From the NCBI RefSeq assembly GCF_029227915.1, contig NC_079880.1, positions 28,763,501 to 28,827,500 of the forward strand: a DNA stretch of 64,000 bases. Reading direction: 5' to 3'. Origin of the DNA: Hydractinia symbiolongicarpus. Lineage: Eukaryota > Cnidaria > Hydrozoa > Anthoathecata > Hydractiniidae. Below are positions 1-6,598 of this stretch, piece by piece. The notes under the pieces were generated by a model. The model was not told where the DNA came from. It was given only the letters and a program-made list of their open reading frames with translations, and did no database searches. The number at the start of each line of letters is the position of its first letter. Within the stretch, counting starts at the first letter, position 1. A program made the translations under genes and the position numbers.

Positions 1-246
1 TATCCCAATGAGTGTAGCACCTGTTACCACCGAACCTATGCCGGAAGTGATGGTTAGGGCCGTGGCGCCGGCATTTATAATCACAAGTCTGTGTAATTTC
101 TTGTTGTATTTCTCATACTTTGTGTTGAATTTACCTTTTAATTTTATAAGCTCCTCAAGTTGAGAGTTCACGGTATTAGTATTAAACTTGTCCCGCTCGC
201 TCGAATACTCAGGAGCCGTGGGTAGCTTTGGATAAATCTCTGCCAT
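1..246 (-). CDS. Partial gene, hydrophobic-hairpin protein (paralogue of the next gene)
   Basis: An open frame starts at an ATG at 246 and runs off the left edge: 82 codons with no stop, so the C-terminus is outside the window. The protein starts MAEIYPKLPTAPEYSSERDK. It has an NSQLEEL-x-KL-xx-KF motif at about residues 27-39, then a charged stretch, then a glycine- and threonine-rich hydrophobic segment (about residues 54-82). The same motif and layout occur in the gene at 282-743, and even the DNA over the motif is similar, so the two are tandem paralogues. I recall this as a recurring uncharacterised family beside Polinton capsid genes in cnidarian-type genomes. Two hydrophobic segments around a glycine-rich turn suggest a membrane hairpin, but the function is unknown. 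Confidence 0.7.
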   Translation of the reverse strand, partial: MAEIYPKLPTAPEYSSERDKFNTNTVNSQLEELIKLKGKFNTKYEKYNKKLHRLVIINAGATALTITSGIGSVVTGATLIGI

Positions 247-256
247 TAGTTATTAC

Positions 257-280
257 AAAGAAAAACTTTCCTCTAAATAA
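257..280 (-). promoter_or_regulatory. Conserved motif upstream of the partial paralogue
   Basis: This stretch of about 24 bases lies 10 bases upstream of the ATG at 246. It is nearly the same as 756-779, which lies 12 bases upstream of the paralogue's ATG at 743. Shared blocks on the plus strand are AAGAAAAA, then CT-t/a-TCCTCT, then AATAA. Its position and its conservation, against much weaker protein identity, suggest a promoter or leader element. It begins two bases from the stop codon of the gene at 282-743. The role is inferred. Confidence 0.45.
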
Positions 281-281
281 C

Positions 282-743
282 CTATGGTTTATCTAGTTTA
301 TCCAGATCCTTGAGAGTTCTGTGATATGTATCACACAAACTTTCAAAATCGGCTCTACTGATGTATGATGAAAAGTTTGGTAGCGTTTTATCGAACACAT
401 CGATGGCATTTTGTACAACGCGATATGAGGCTATGACTTTGTTAAGTTTCTCCCGATATATCTTAACATATTCGGCGGTAACCGCACATGAAGCAGAGCT
501 TAATAGACACATACCTGGACCCCAAACCGCGCGGCCTTTTCTAATAATGGTCGCTGCGGTCACTATCGAGCTGGTAACGGCCACGATTCCGGATATACCC
601 CCCATAAGCGCCGATATAATCAGAGATCCGCGTATTCGTATGATCGTTTCATAGAACTTATGTCGTAATTTCAGCAGCTCCTCAAGTTGGGAATTGGATA
701 TATCTGTTTTAAACATTTCCACAGGACTAGAATGCTCGGCCAT
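282..743 (-). CDS. Hydrophobic-hairpin protein, 153 aa, Polinton-associated, function unknown
   Basis: The complete frame is 153 residues, ATG at 743 and TAG at 282-284. An N-terminal NSQLEELLKLRHKF segment (about residues 17-30) is shared with the partial paralogue at 1-246. It is followed by two hydrophobic stretches (about residues 39-67, rich in G, S, I and V, and about 73-94) separated by a short basic turn (IRKGRA). The C-terminal third is polar and probably helical, with many D, K, S and T. This layout is compatible with a membrane-inserting hairpin. It resembles channel-type or ApoL-like proteins only in a general way, and I do not assign it to a named family. It is transcribed away from the plus-strand gene at 792 and shares a 48-base divergent spacer with it. 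The antisense frame at 361-654 is a shadow. Confidence 0.75.
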   Translation of the reverse strand: MAEHSSPVEMFKTDISNSQLEELLKLRHKFYETIIRIRGSLIISALMGGISGIVAVTSSIVTAATIIRKGRAVWGPGMCLLSSASCAVTAEYVKIYREKLNKVIASYRVVQNAIDVFDKTLPNFSSYISRADFESLCDTYHRTLKDLDKLDKP

Positions 744-791
744 TTCTATTATCTTAAGAAAAAACTATCCTCTGAATAAATAAATAAAATA
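744..791. promoter_or_regulatory. Divergent promoter spacer with conserved motif
   Basis: These 48 bases separate the minus-strand gene starting at 743 from the plus-strand frame starting at 792. They include the conserved block at 756-779 (AAGAAAAAA, CTATCCTCT, GAATAA) seen upstream of the other paralogue, and then an AT-rich AAATAAATAAAATA run directly before the plus-strand ATG. The spacer must hold start signals for both directions if both genes are expressed. The assignment is from position. Confidence 0.45.
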
Positions 792-2044
792 ATGGCGGAC
801 ATTGATATTGATCCGTTTGGTGAACATGGTCAAACCGACGAGGGTGCCGATGAAACCACGCCCCTGGTACCGAAGGAACGCACACGGGTACAGATACACA
901 CACCTGATGAAAAGGAGACATCATTCGGCGGATGCTCCTCTCAACGAGCCAGAGTTACTAGTGAACGGGGTAAATCACTCTATGAGGTGCTATTAACTAA
1001 ATATCCAAACGAGGACCCTAGTGTGATACATACCGATCTGTTTGAGATTCGTGGTGGTGAACTATCTACAAGGGTGATAACAGACGGCTGACACATGGTG
1101 GATCTCTAAGGTCTACCGGTACCATTGCGGATCTACTGGGCAAGAAAAGGCTGCGAAGTTTGGGGTTCGATATACCGAAAGGTAGTATAACCCCCCGACA
1201 GGCCGCCGGACTAAACAAAATAGAAGAGAGACTACCGTCACCTGATAAAATAGAAACGGCGACCGATATAGAATTAGAAACAATATCTGGAGATGTGGTG
1301 AACAGTGTGGAGGACCTGGTATCACTGGTCGATGATGGTACACTGAGAGGTGAATATCCCGCGGGTGATATTCGTGGATTGGATAGTTCCGTACAAAAAA
1401 TTCGGGGGAGTCTCCAACTCGCGACCGCTAAAAAGGTAGATATCGAACACAACATCAAGAAGGAACAAATGAAGTTGAAGGAGTTGGAAGATCCGTCGTA
1501 CACGGATGAACAGAGGGAGCAGGTGGCCGAGAGGTTGGAAAAGCTAAACGATGAGTTGGAAGCTAACCAGGATGGTATCAATATCCTCAAGGGTAAACTT
1601 AACAGTCAAATAAAAAGCATCAAGGAGACAATCGCCAAGGTACTTAGCAAAGATACAACATTGGGTGAAAAGATACGAACGCTATTCCGTGAGCAGGGTA
1701 TCACCATCGTCAGTGTACTAACGGCATTTGGTATGGTTATCGGCCTTCTAGTTGAAACTTTGACACCAGGGGGTGGGGGGTCATCCACCGGTAATACAAA
1801 AAATCATGAAAAAACCGAAGGTGGTGCGAGGGAATGGATAAAGAACAAGCTGAGCGCACTAGGATCTCTCCTGGGTAGATTAGCCAGTGCCGCAGCCGCA
1901 TCACTACCTGGTATAATTGGATCCATCGTATCGTGGATCCTCAATAGAGCAAAGGAGGCCGTTGGTTGGTTGAGTCAAAACCTGTGGGCTTTGATAGTTG
2001 GAATCGGAGGTCTGATATACACCTACATGGTTACAAAGCGTTAG
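792..2044 (+). pseudogene. Coiled-coil membrane protein of the Polinton, split by a frameshift
   Basis: Two overlapping frames belong to one protein. The first (792-1091) starts MADIDIDPFGEHGQTDEGAD and ends at a TGA at 1089-1091. The second is open from before 1061 to the TAG at 2042-2044, and its only nearby start is a TTG at 1160, so it has no credible start of its own. The reading frame passes from phase 3 to phase 2 near 1062-1067, consistent with a one-base deletion there. Family knowledge: these halves are continuous in related Polinton genes of invertebrates, and the family is uncharacterised. The second part carries a long coiled coil (DNA about 1430-1650), a hydrophobic segment (about 1690-1760), a glycine/serine linker, and an amphipathic, alanine-rich C-terminus with a final membrane segment (about 1985-2030). 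It may be a virion or membrane-associated protein. Alternatives are a sequencing error or programmed frameshifting. No classic slippery heptamer is obvious at the site. Confidence 0.75.
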
Positions 2045-2060
2045 TGGAATCTGGAATATA

Positions 2061-2081
2061 TGTTACATGTGTCATGTAACA
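2061..2081. terminator. Perfect 9-bp hairpin between convergent genes
   Basis: Arms TGTTACATG (2061-2069) and CATGTAACA (2073-2081) are exact reverse complements around a 3-base TGT loop. The hairpin lies between the ends of two convergent genes, stops at 2044 (plus) and 2120 (minus), which is where a bidirectional transcription-end signal would sit. Its stem shares TGTTACA with the hairpin at 3999-4021. Confidence 0.55.
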
Positions 2082-2110
2082 TAGTAGTAGTAGTAGTAGT
2101 AGTAGTAGTA
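2082..2110. repeat. (TAG)n trinucleotide microsatellite
   Basis: TAG is repeated without interruption for 29 bases (nearly ten units), directly after the hairpin at 2061-2081 and ten bases before the stop codon of the minus-strand gene ending at 2120. It lies in the convergent intergenic gap. Confidence 0.95.
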
Positions 2111-2119
2111 CCACGCGTA

Positions 2120-2545
2120 CTATTTTTCGAAATACCACACGGCGCCCCCGACACCAATCATGCTTAGCGCGATAAATGCCAATTCCCGTTCATGCTGGCC
2201 ATTGCTGGGTGTATAAAAGTCGCTCAATACAGGTTCGCGCGGCATATCCGTGAGAGTTGACCCTCCAAACACTTTTCTATATTCACGCATCGCATCATCC
2301 AGCTCTGTGAATTTCCCCTCAGCCTTCTTCTCAAGTCTGAGCTGCTTATTGATAAAGTCCACCCTCTCTTGTCTTTTACGTTGCCATATAACCTGAGCCT
2401 TTTGCAGCTGTTCTACGGCCAGATCATGCCGCTTCCGTTCCTTATCTATCCTGTCCTTGGATAAACTTGAAAAGAGGTAGCTTGATCCGGTGAAAGCCAA
2501 AGCGTTCGCGAAGGCACCTCCCAACATCATTGCAATTGAAGCCAT
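2120..2545 (-). CDS. Small Polinton structural-type protein, 141 aa, coiled coil and C-terminal membrane anchor
   Basis: The complete frame starts at an ATG at 2545 (MASIAMMLGGAFANALAFTG). The first 28 residues are hydrophobic and small-residue rich. A basic and acidic helical stretch (about residues 29-85, with KRHDLAVEQLQKAQ and many K/R/E/Q) is a likely coiled coil. A short conserved block, LSDFYTPS (about residues 107-114), precedes a final hydrophobic segment (about residues 122-138). I recognise it as a family recurring beside Polinton capsid genes in cnidarian-type genomes, with no known biochemical role. Small, basic, membrane-active proteins in this position are often proposed as virion core or membrane proteins, which is inference here. 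It is the last of five small minus-strand genes after the ATPase. Confidence 0.8.
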   Translation of the reverse strand: MASIAMMLGGAFANALAFTGSSYLFSSLSKDRIDKERKRHDLAVEQLQKAQVIWQRKRQERVDFINKQLRLEKKAEGKFTELDDAMREYRKVFGGSTLTDMPREPVLSDFYTPSNGQHERELAFIALSMIGVGGAVWYFEK

Positions 2546-2579
2546 GTTTCATATACTTCTACAGTATATTTTAGTGGCG

Positions 2580-2711
2580 TTATTTTAATACGATAGCTTC
2601 GGAGTCTATGACATCCGTATCCACCTCCGTGTATTCCACCTTGGGTAAAATACTCTCAACTTTCTTACGTCGATATAAAACCCAGACCAACCATTCCAGT
2701 ATTTGCAACAT
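2580..2711 (-). CDS. 43-aa micro-gene with N-terminal membrane segment
   Basis: A short frame starts at an ATG at 2709-2711 and ends at a TAA at 2580-2582. It encodes MLQILEWLVWVLYRRKK, followed by an acidic tail rich in V, D, E and T. The start overlaps the stop of the upstream gene by one base (TAATG), the usual packing in this gene block. The layout (a hydrophobic helix of about 12 residues, a basic RRKK stop-transfer cluster, then an acidic cytosolic tail) is that of a tiny single-pass membrane protein. I have a weak recollection of similar small proteins in related elements. The overlap with its neighbour and the fit to the gap are the main evidence. Confidence 0.6.
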   Translation of the reverse strand: MLQILEWLVWVLYRRKKVESILPKVEYTEVDTDVIDSEAIVLK

Positions 2712-2938
2712 TATATATTTATAGTTTCAGGTATAATTTTTTGCTTAACTAGATATTCTCTTGTCATTTCACTTGCGGCGACTATGGCTACAAGCTTTCC
2801 GGTATCTTCCAGGTCAAACTTCTGAATTGAGGGTGGTGTCATTTTTAATACCTTTTTCCCGAGCATTGAATAGCCTACTGCGAAAACGCATACGACCGAT
2901 GCTTTATAAATATGGTTGACTATACTTTTCTTATCCAT
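2711..2938 (-). CDS. Small single-pass membrane protein, 75 aa, Polinton family
   Basis: The frame runs from an ATG at 2938 to a TAA at 2711-2713. Residues about 10-26 are hydrophobic (ASVVCVFAVGYSMLG) and followed by basic residues. A KMTPPSIQKFDLEDTGKL block and the C-terminal EYLVKQKIIPETI make up the rest. I recognise this as a conserved small family next to Polinton capsid genes, of unknown function. Its stop overlaps the start of the 43-aa gene downstream. Forty-four bases separate its start from the end of the gene at 2983-3402. Confidence 0.72.
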   Translation of the reverse strand: MDKKSIVNHIYKASVVCVFAVGYSMLGKKVLKMTPPSIQKFDLEDTGKLVAIVAASEMTREYLVKQKIIPETINI

Positions 2939-2982
2939 GTCTTATATTTACTTCAAGATTATAGTATCGCGATATTATCCCT

Positions 2983-3402
2983 TTATTCCATTTCAAGCTT
3001 ACTTATTCTCATAGTTTTTTTATTACCTGAGTTACTTGGTGGGGTACCCTTCACCTTAATATTTTTGTCCTTATTTTTATAAACGAAATAAGCACCAATT
3101 AAGACAAGTACTATCACCCCACCACCACCCATTATTGTGTAGTTCACTCCACCGTGTTTAGGGCCATCTGTCACAGAATCCTCAATGACAATATCCTTAG
3201 GATCCTCCAACTGTGTCTGAGGTGCTGAGTGTGTCTGAGGCGCCGGCCGGGTTTGTGTCTGAGGTGCCGACTGTACCTCCGTCTGTGCCATGAGCAATCT
3301 TTTATATTCTTCCCTAGTTTTACGATTGAATTCAGCCAGCCTCTTACCGGCCTCAACCTTTTTAGGGTCCTTAGTTGTCACCTGAACTGGAGTATCCGAC
3401 AT
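2983..3402 (-). CDS. Membrane-anchored protein, 139 aa, with repeated SAPQTQ linker
   Basis: The ATG is at 3402 and the protein starts MSDTPVQVTTKDPKKVEAGK. A conserved-looking basic N-terminal part (KRLAEFNRKTREEYKRL, about residues 20-36) is followed by a low-complexity linker of near-repeats (SAPQTQ, RPAPQTH, SAPQTQ, about residues 45-64). Then come an acidic stretch, a glycine-rich membrane segment (about residues 92-108, GGGGVIVLVLIGAYFVY) and a basic tail. I recognise the N-terminal block as a family found in Polintons of invertebrates. Its start overlaps the end of the preceding gene by 32 bases. The linker repeats show up in the DNA as alternating CTGAGGTGC/GGCGCC-type units, so its length may vary between copies. 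Function is unknown. Confidence 0.75.
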   Translation of the reverse strand: MSDTPVQVTTKDPKKVEAGKRLAEFNRKTREEYKRLLMAQTEVQSAPQTQTRPAPQTHSAPQTQLEDPKDIVIEDSVTDGPKHGGVNYTIMGGGGVIVLVLIGAYFVYKNKDKNIKVKGTPPSNSGNKKTMRISKLEME

Positions 3403-3967
3403 CTTTAGTATCCGTATCGATATTGTTTAAATTTTTTCCCGCGATATAATGCCTACCTGTTATTAAACCTACACTGATTGGTGATAGTAGTGATCCGAAC
3501 TTATAATATAGATCACATGTGAACCTTTGGAGTGCCGAGTTTAGGAATGGATCATTCTCCAGGTCATCACTCAGAGCTTTTTGATTTTTTATACCCAGGG
3601 CTGTACAGGCGCCCATGGAGTACATGTGTATTATTGACTGTCCCAAAGACTTTACCATTTGACCAGACAGTTTAGCCTCGTATATGGTGAACAGTTTATC
3701 CACCTCATCATTCTTGAGCTTCTGGATCTCCACCTCCGTATACATCTTACCAAGATATAACTTGCTATTTCCCGTCAACACGCACTCGAGCAATTTCTGT
3801 CTCTTACCATCATCTTGGTCCTCGATAAAAATTAGGTTGTCAATTGTGGTCTCAGCCATTTTCAATAGCGATAGGTATTTTTTAATACAAAAAAGACAGA
3901 AACTAACCAATACCAGCAATAGCACTACAGTTATCACCAGTAATATGAAATTTATATATTCTATCAT
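3371..3967 (-). CDS. Membrane-anchored conserved Polinton protein, 198 aa
   Basis: The frame is open from 4033, but I place the start at the ATG at 3967 (protein MIEYINFILLVITVVLLLVL). This puts a membrane segment at residues 5-27, right at the N-terminus, and leaves the hairpin at 3999-4021 outside the gene. The soluble part has conserved-looking blocks: MAETTIDNLIFIED, LLECVLTGNSKLYLGKMYT, KLSGQMVKSLGQSI, and DDLENDPFLNSALQRFTCDL. I recognise this as one of the more conserved uncharacterised families in the capsid region of invertebrate Polintons. The topology suggests a type II or signal-anchored protein. It overlaps the next gene (2983-3402) by 32 bases. Starting at 4033 instead would add 22 residues that include the hairpin sequence, which seems unlikely. 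Confidence 0.78.
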   Translation of the reverse strand: MIEYINFILLVITVVLLLVLVSFCLFCIKKYLSLLKMAETTIDNLIFIEDQDDGKRQKLLECVLTGNSKLYLGKMYTEVEIQKLKNDEVDKLFTIYEAKLSGQMVKSLGQSIIHMYSMGACTALGIKNQKALSDDLENDPFLNSALQRFTCDLYYKFGSLLSPISVGLITGRHYIAGKNLNNIDTDTKDVGYSSSGDN

Positions 3968-3998
3968 TATAGGATAGTACTGTAGTTTTCCTATAGAT
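3968..3998. promoter_or_regulatory. Small inverted repeat before the ATG at 3967
   Basis: TATAGGA (3968-3974) and TCCTATA (3989-3995) are exact reverse complements with a 14-base spacer, immediately upstream (minus strand) of the chosen ATG at 3967. The position and TATA content fit a promoter or leader element for the 198-aa gene. This is positional inference. Confidence 0.3.
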
Positions 3999-4021
3999 TT
4001 GTTACAAGGGTCTTGTAACAA
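3999..4021. terminator. Perfect 10-bp hairpin downstream of the ATPase
   Basis: Arms TTGTTACAAG (3999-4008) and CTTGTAACAA (4012-4021) are exact reverse complements with a 3-base loop. The hairpin lies 13 bases past the ATPase stop codon (4035-4037, minus strand) and before the next gene's ATG at 3967. On the minus strand it follows a TTTTTT run. It shares the core TGTTACA with the hairpin at 2061-2081, so it looks like a repeated 3'-end signal. Confidence 0.55.
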
Positions 4022-4034
4022 AAAAACTTCCAAT

Positions 4035-4631
4035 CTAGCAAATCACGTGGGTTCTTGGATGTTCCATCCTCATGACTAAATGTGTATATTTGCCATCTTT
4101 TAGCCTTTCCTTAACCTTCTGTATCTCCGATGATTCAATGACATCATTCTCCTCGTGGATAGTTGCAAGATCATGTCTATCCTTCGGATACCACACATAT
4201 AACATTTTTGCCTGCCTTCGTAAGTTCTTCGGTATCGCGGTGTATGATTGTGTGAGTAGCCACATGGTGTGGTTTCGATGCCGACCGCTGATGGCCAGCT
4301 CCAGCAATGGTTGCCTCTTTTTGTCCAGTTTCTCATCCGCGATGATATCGTCGATCAGGAATAATGTTTTGTATCCTGCGAATAAATCCGTCATCTTTTG
4401 GATCCATTCATACAACAAGCCCATGGGCTCGATTAGAATAACATATCTATCCTTCCAGAACCATTTTCGACACATATATGTCTTATTCCATCTTAATGTT
4501 GGACATATAATCACAATGAAATCGAAGTGATCAAAGTATTCACTCTCTAGTAGCGTTACTACGCGTTTGGATTTTCCGCAGCCCGTTGGACCGACGAATA
4601 GTGCCGTGTGAGGATCTTTCATGTAGTCCAT
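4035..4631 (-). CDS. Genome-packaging ATPase (A32/FtsK-HerA type)
   Basis: This is a P-loop ATPase that in this virus class drives DNA into the preformed capsid. Counting from the ATG at 4631 (198 residues), Walker A is GPTGCGKS at residues 14-21. A CPTLRWNKTY block sits at 43-52, Walker B is TLFLIDD at 89-95, and the conserved RRQPLLELAISGRHRNH-type region follows at about 105-121 (here KKRQPLL). The sensor-like WLLTQS is at 124-129 and arginine-rich PKNLRRQ at 134-140. The length of about 200 residues is typical of Polinton and adintovirus packaging ATPases. I chose 4631 because it lies one base after the major capsid stop (TAA at 4633-4635). A start at 4658 would add nine residues and overlap the capsid gene by 26 bases. 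The gene looks intact. Confidence 0.9.
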   Translation of the reverse strand: MDYMKDPHTALFVGPTGCGKSKRVVTLLESEYFDHFDFIVIICPTLRWNKTYMCRKWFWKDRYVILIEPMGLLYEWIQKMTDLFAGYKTLFLIDDIIADEKLDKKRQPLLELAISGRHRNHTMWLLTQSYTAIPKNLRRQAKMLYVWYPKDRHDLATIHEENDVIESSEIQKVKERLKDGKYTHLVMRMEHPRTHVIC

Positions 4632-4632
4632 C

Positions 4633-5952
4633 TTAATATAGTACATCCATAATTTCACCGTTTTGTATATTTAATTGAGCATTCATTATTAGATATATGT
4701 AAGCGTTTAAGGATCCAGCTGCCTCGGTCGTCTTTTCAACTTGCAGTGTGATGCCCTCGCTCGCATTTTCAATCCGGCGGCCAGTCCCGTGCAGTGAGTT
4801 TTCATCTATGGTTCTGAAATCCAGCCATAGAGCATATTTCGTGGTTAGGTAGTCCGCGACCTTCACATCATGTAGTTGCAGATGTTTTTGTATTTCACCG
4901 GCGTTGCCATCCCTTTGCTTGCCCTCCGCAAAATACTTACAAATTTCACCATAATGCTCAAACGGTTGCATCCCCTGAGCGAAAAGTTGGTTAGGCTTAC
5001 CCTCAACTATAGCGGATACCTTTTTGATCTTAGGATTGTAAAACCTACCTGTATCTCGTTTGTAGGCTTTCTCTTCCTCAAACAGAACCAATATACCCTT
5101 CAGGGACTTGCATGGTGTATTGAATGACCAATTCCATGTTGTGTCTGACTTATCCACCCTAATTTGTCTATGTCTCAGAAATCTGTCATAGAGCACGGCC
5201 ATGTTTTGGTATTCATTTGAGAAGAATCTGGCGAGTGTGGGTTGTGTCACAATCTCATATTCTAGAGATATGTTGGAGATTTTGTATTTAGCATCCAGCG
5301 CCGGTGCCGTGGCGGAACCCGAAGGTTTGGTAGGTGTTGATAATACTACCCTGTCATAATTGTTGAATTTTATCTCATAACACACCCTATTACCTAATCC
5401 AGCCTGATAATATGGGATCGTGCTATCCAACATTTCAAAATCTAGTGGTATGGTGAACTTGTTTTTGTATGCATCATAAATAGCTTTGTCCGCTACCTCC
5501 GATGCGTCTTTATCCGCAGCTCCAACTCTCAGTTTCATACAGTTTTCTGTACACCCTTCATCAAAGATGATACCTTGTCTTATTGCATTTCTTTTTTCAG
5601 ACTTGGTTAGCCATAAATCTCTGTAGCACCCGAAAAGATCAAAGTCATCAATGCTCAGAATCTCGGTACCCTCGAACTTGATAGCTAGCTTTTTAACAAT
5701 TGCCCTCCCGATGTTAGAGGCCAATGTTCTCTTCGTGTCAGCTTTTGACTCGAGATCAATGTCGAAACTTATTTTCGAAGTACCCGGAACAATGACATCA
5801 TCGTTACCTAAATTAGGGAACCTAATCAGGAGTAACTGGTTCTGATCAATCTCACTTGGGTTGTGAGTGACAATTACTTTTTGATGCGTTCCTTTTACGC
5901 CATGTGCGGTTCTAAGTGAACGCTCTGGGTTTAACTTTTTCCCGTATTCCAT
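4633..5952 (-). CDS. Major capsid protein, double jelly-roll type
   Basis: The 439-residue frame runs from an ATG at 5952 to a TAA at 4633. It has no membrane segment and is rich in beta-forming stretches, as expected for the hexon-like double jelly-roll capsid protein of Polinton/adintovirus elements. Recognisable parts are an N-terminal LLLIRFPNLGNDDVIVPG strand region (about residues 41-58), the NIGRAIVKKLAIKFEG helix-strand block (about 80-95), the FDLFGCYRDLW block (about 104-114), and a mid-protein TIPYYQAGLGNRVCYEIKF strand. Its size and its place between the penton-like protein and the packaging ATPase support the call. It should trimerise into pseudo-hexameric capsomers in the host nucleus or cytoplasm. 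I see no stop or frame break, so this gene appears intact. The identification is from family resemblance and gene order, not from a search. Confidence 0.82.
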   Translation of the reverse strand: MEYGKKLNPERSLRTAHGVKGTHQKVIVTHNPSEIDQNQLLLIRFPNLGNDDVIVPGTSKISFDIDLESKADTKRTLASNIGRAIVKKLAIKFEGTEILSIDDFDLFGCYRDLWLTKSEKRNAIRQGIIFDEGCTENCMKLRVGAADKDASEVADKAIYDAYKNKFTIPLDFEMLDSTIPYYQAGLGNRVCYEIKFNNYDRVVLSTPTKPSGSATAPALDAKYKISNISLEYEIVTQPTLARFFSNEYQNMAVLYDRFLRHRQIRVDKSDTTWNWSFNTPCKSLKGILVLFEEEKAYKRDTGRFYNPKIKKVSAIVEGKPNQLFAQGMQPFEHYGEICKYFAEGKQRDGNAGEIQKHLQLHDVKVADYLTTKYALWLDFRTIDENSLHGTGRRIENASEGITLQVEKTTEAAGSLNAYIYLIMNAQLNIQNGEIMDVLY

Positions 5953-5996
5953 GCTACTCCATATTACTTTTTATTTTATTTTACTTTAATTCGGTA

Positions 5997-6560
5997 TCAT
6001 CTGTCCGCCGTATCTCTTATGTGTAGGGTAACTGTTGTCTTCATACCACCCCATAGCACCTTACCATCCTGACCTGTGACTCTCATGGTAAGTGATTGAA
6101 GTAAACCTTTCTTTAGTTTCTTATATTGCGGATTTTTCGGTTCAATATATGTAAAATCACCACCATACTCAGATATATGATATGTCATCAGGTTGTTGCA
6201 ATATTCACCATCTTTACGATTTAACGAGTTATCCAATTCATTAAGATTAAAAGGTAGTTCCGTTACACCCTCCATATTGAATATTTTACTCAACTTAGAG
6301 TTTCTAGCTAGTTGTGTTGATTTTACATCACCTCTCACTATTGAATTCAACTCCCTCCCCGTGTAGTGCTGACCCTGTTGTAACCTAACCGTGGTAACTC
6401 CATCAGCCAAGGGTATATCTATTGGAGCTGTAGCTACATATGTGACATTATCCGAAAACGTCTCCACGATCGCAACCTCCTTTGTACCATGTGAGTTGTC
6501 TATCGGTTGATACAAATAGATTTTCTTCTCGCTATTTACGTCCTTTATTGTGATATACAT
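5997..6560 (-). CDS. Minor capsid (penton-like, single jelly-roll) protein
   Basis: The 187-residue protein starts at an ATG at 6560 (MYITIKDVNSEKKIYLYQPI). It is strand-rich and has no membrane segment. The C-terminal block YKKLKKGLLQSLTMRVTGQD (about residues 145-164), followed by a VTLHIRD ending, is the part I associate with minor capsid or penton proteins of Polintons. In those elements the single jelly-roll protein fills the five-fold vertices. It lies 44 bases upstream of the major capsid gene in the same direction, the usual partner arrangement. It shares a 38-base divergent spacer with the plus-strand gene at 6599. The frame is intact. Confidence 0.78.
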   Translation of the reverse strand: MYITIKDVNSEKKIYLYQPIDNSHGTKEVAIVETFSDNVTYVATAPIDIPLADGVTTVRLQQGQHYTGRELNSIVRGDVKSTQLARNSKLSKIFNMEGVTELPFNLNELDNSLNRKDGEYCNNLMTYHISEYGGDFTYIEPKNPQYKKLKKGLLQSLTMRVTGQDGKVLWGGMKTTVTLHIRDTADR

Positions 6561-6598
6561 TATTATATTAGAGATTGTGAATATATTTAAATCAAAGA
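6561..6598. promoter_or_regulatory. Divergent promoter between penton-like gene and the 394-aa gene
   Basis: Only 38 AT-rich bases separate two divergently read genes. They contain ATATATTTAA (6581-6590), a TATA-like box 9-18 bases before the plus-strand ATG, and TATTATATTA near the minus-strand ATG. Start context on the plus strand is good (A at -3, G at +4). Assignment is by position and composition. Confidence 0.45.

Noticed and set aside
361-654. Plus-strand frames antisense to real genes (361-654, 1066-1590 minus, 3684-3977, 4072-4530, 4876-5127, 5651-5845)
   Set aside because: They overlap well-supported genes on the other strand and have no recognisable family or good start context.
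802-996. Alternative frame inside the start of the split gene (802-996), and 3171-3356 inside the 139-aa gene
   Set aside because: These are out-of-frame shadows. The real frames carry the family blocks, and the second shadow is just the linker repeat read in another frame.
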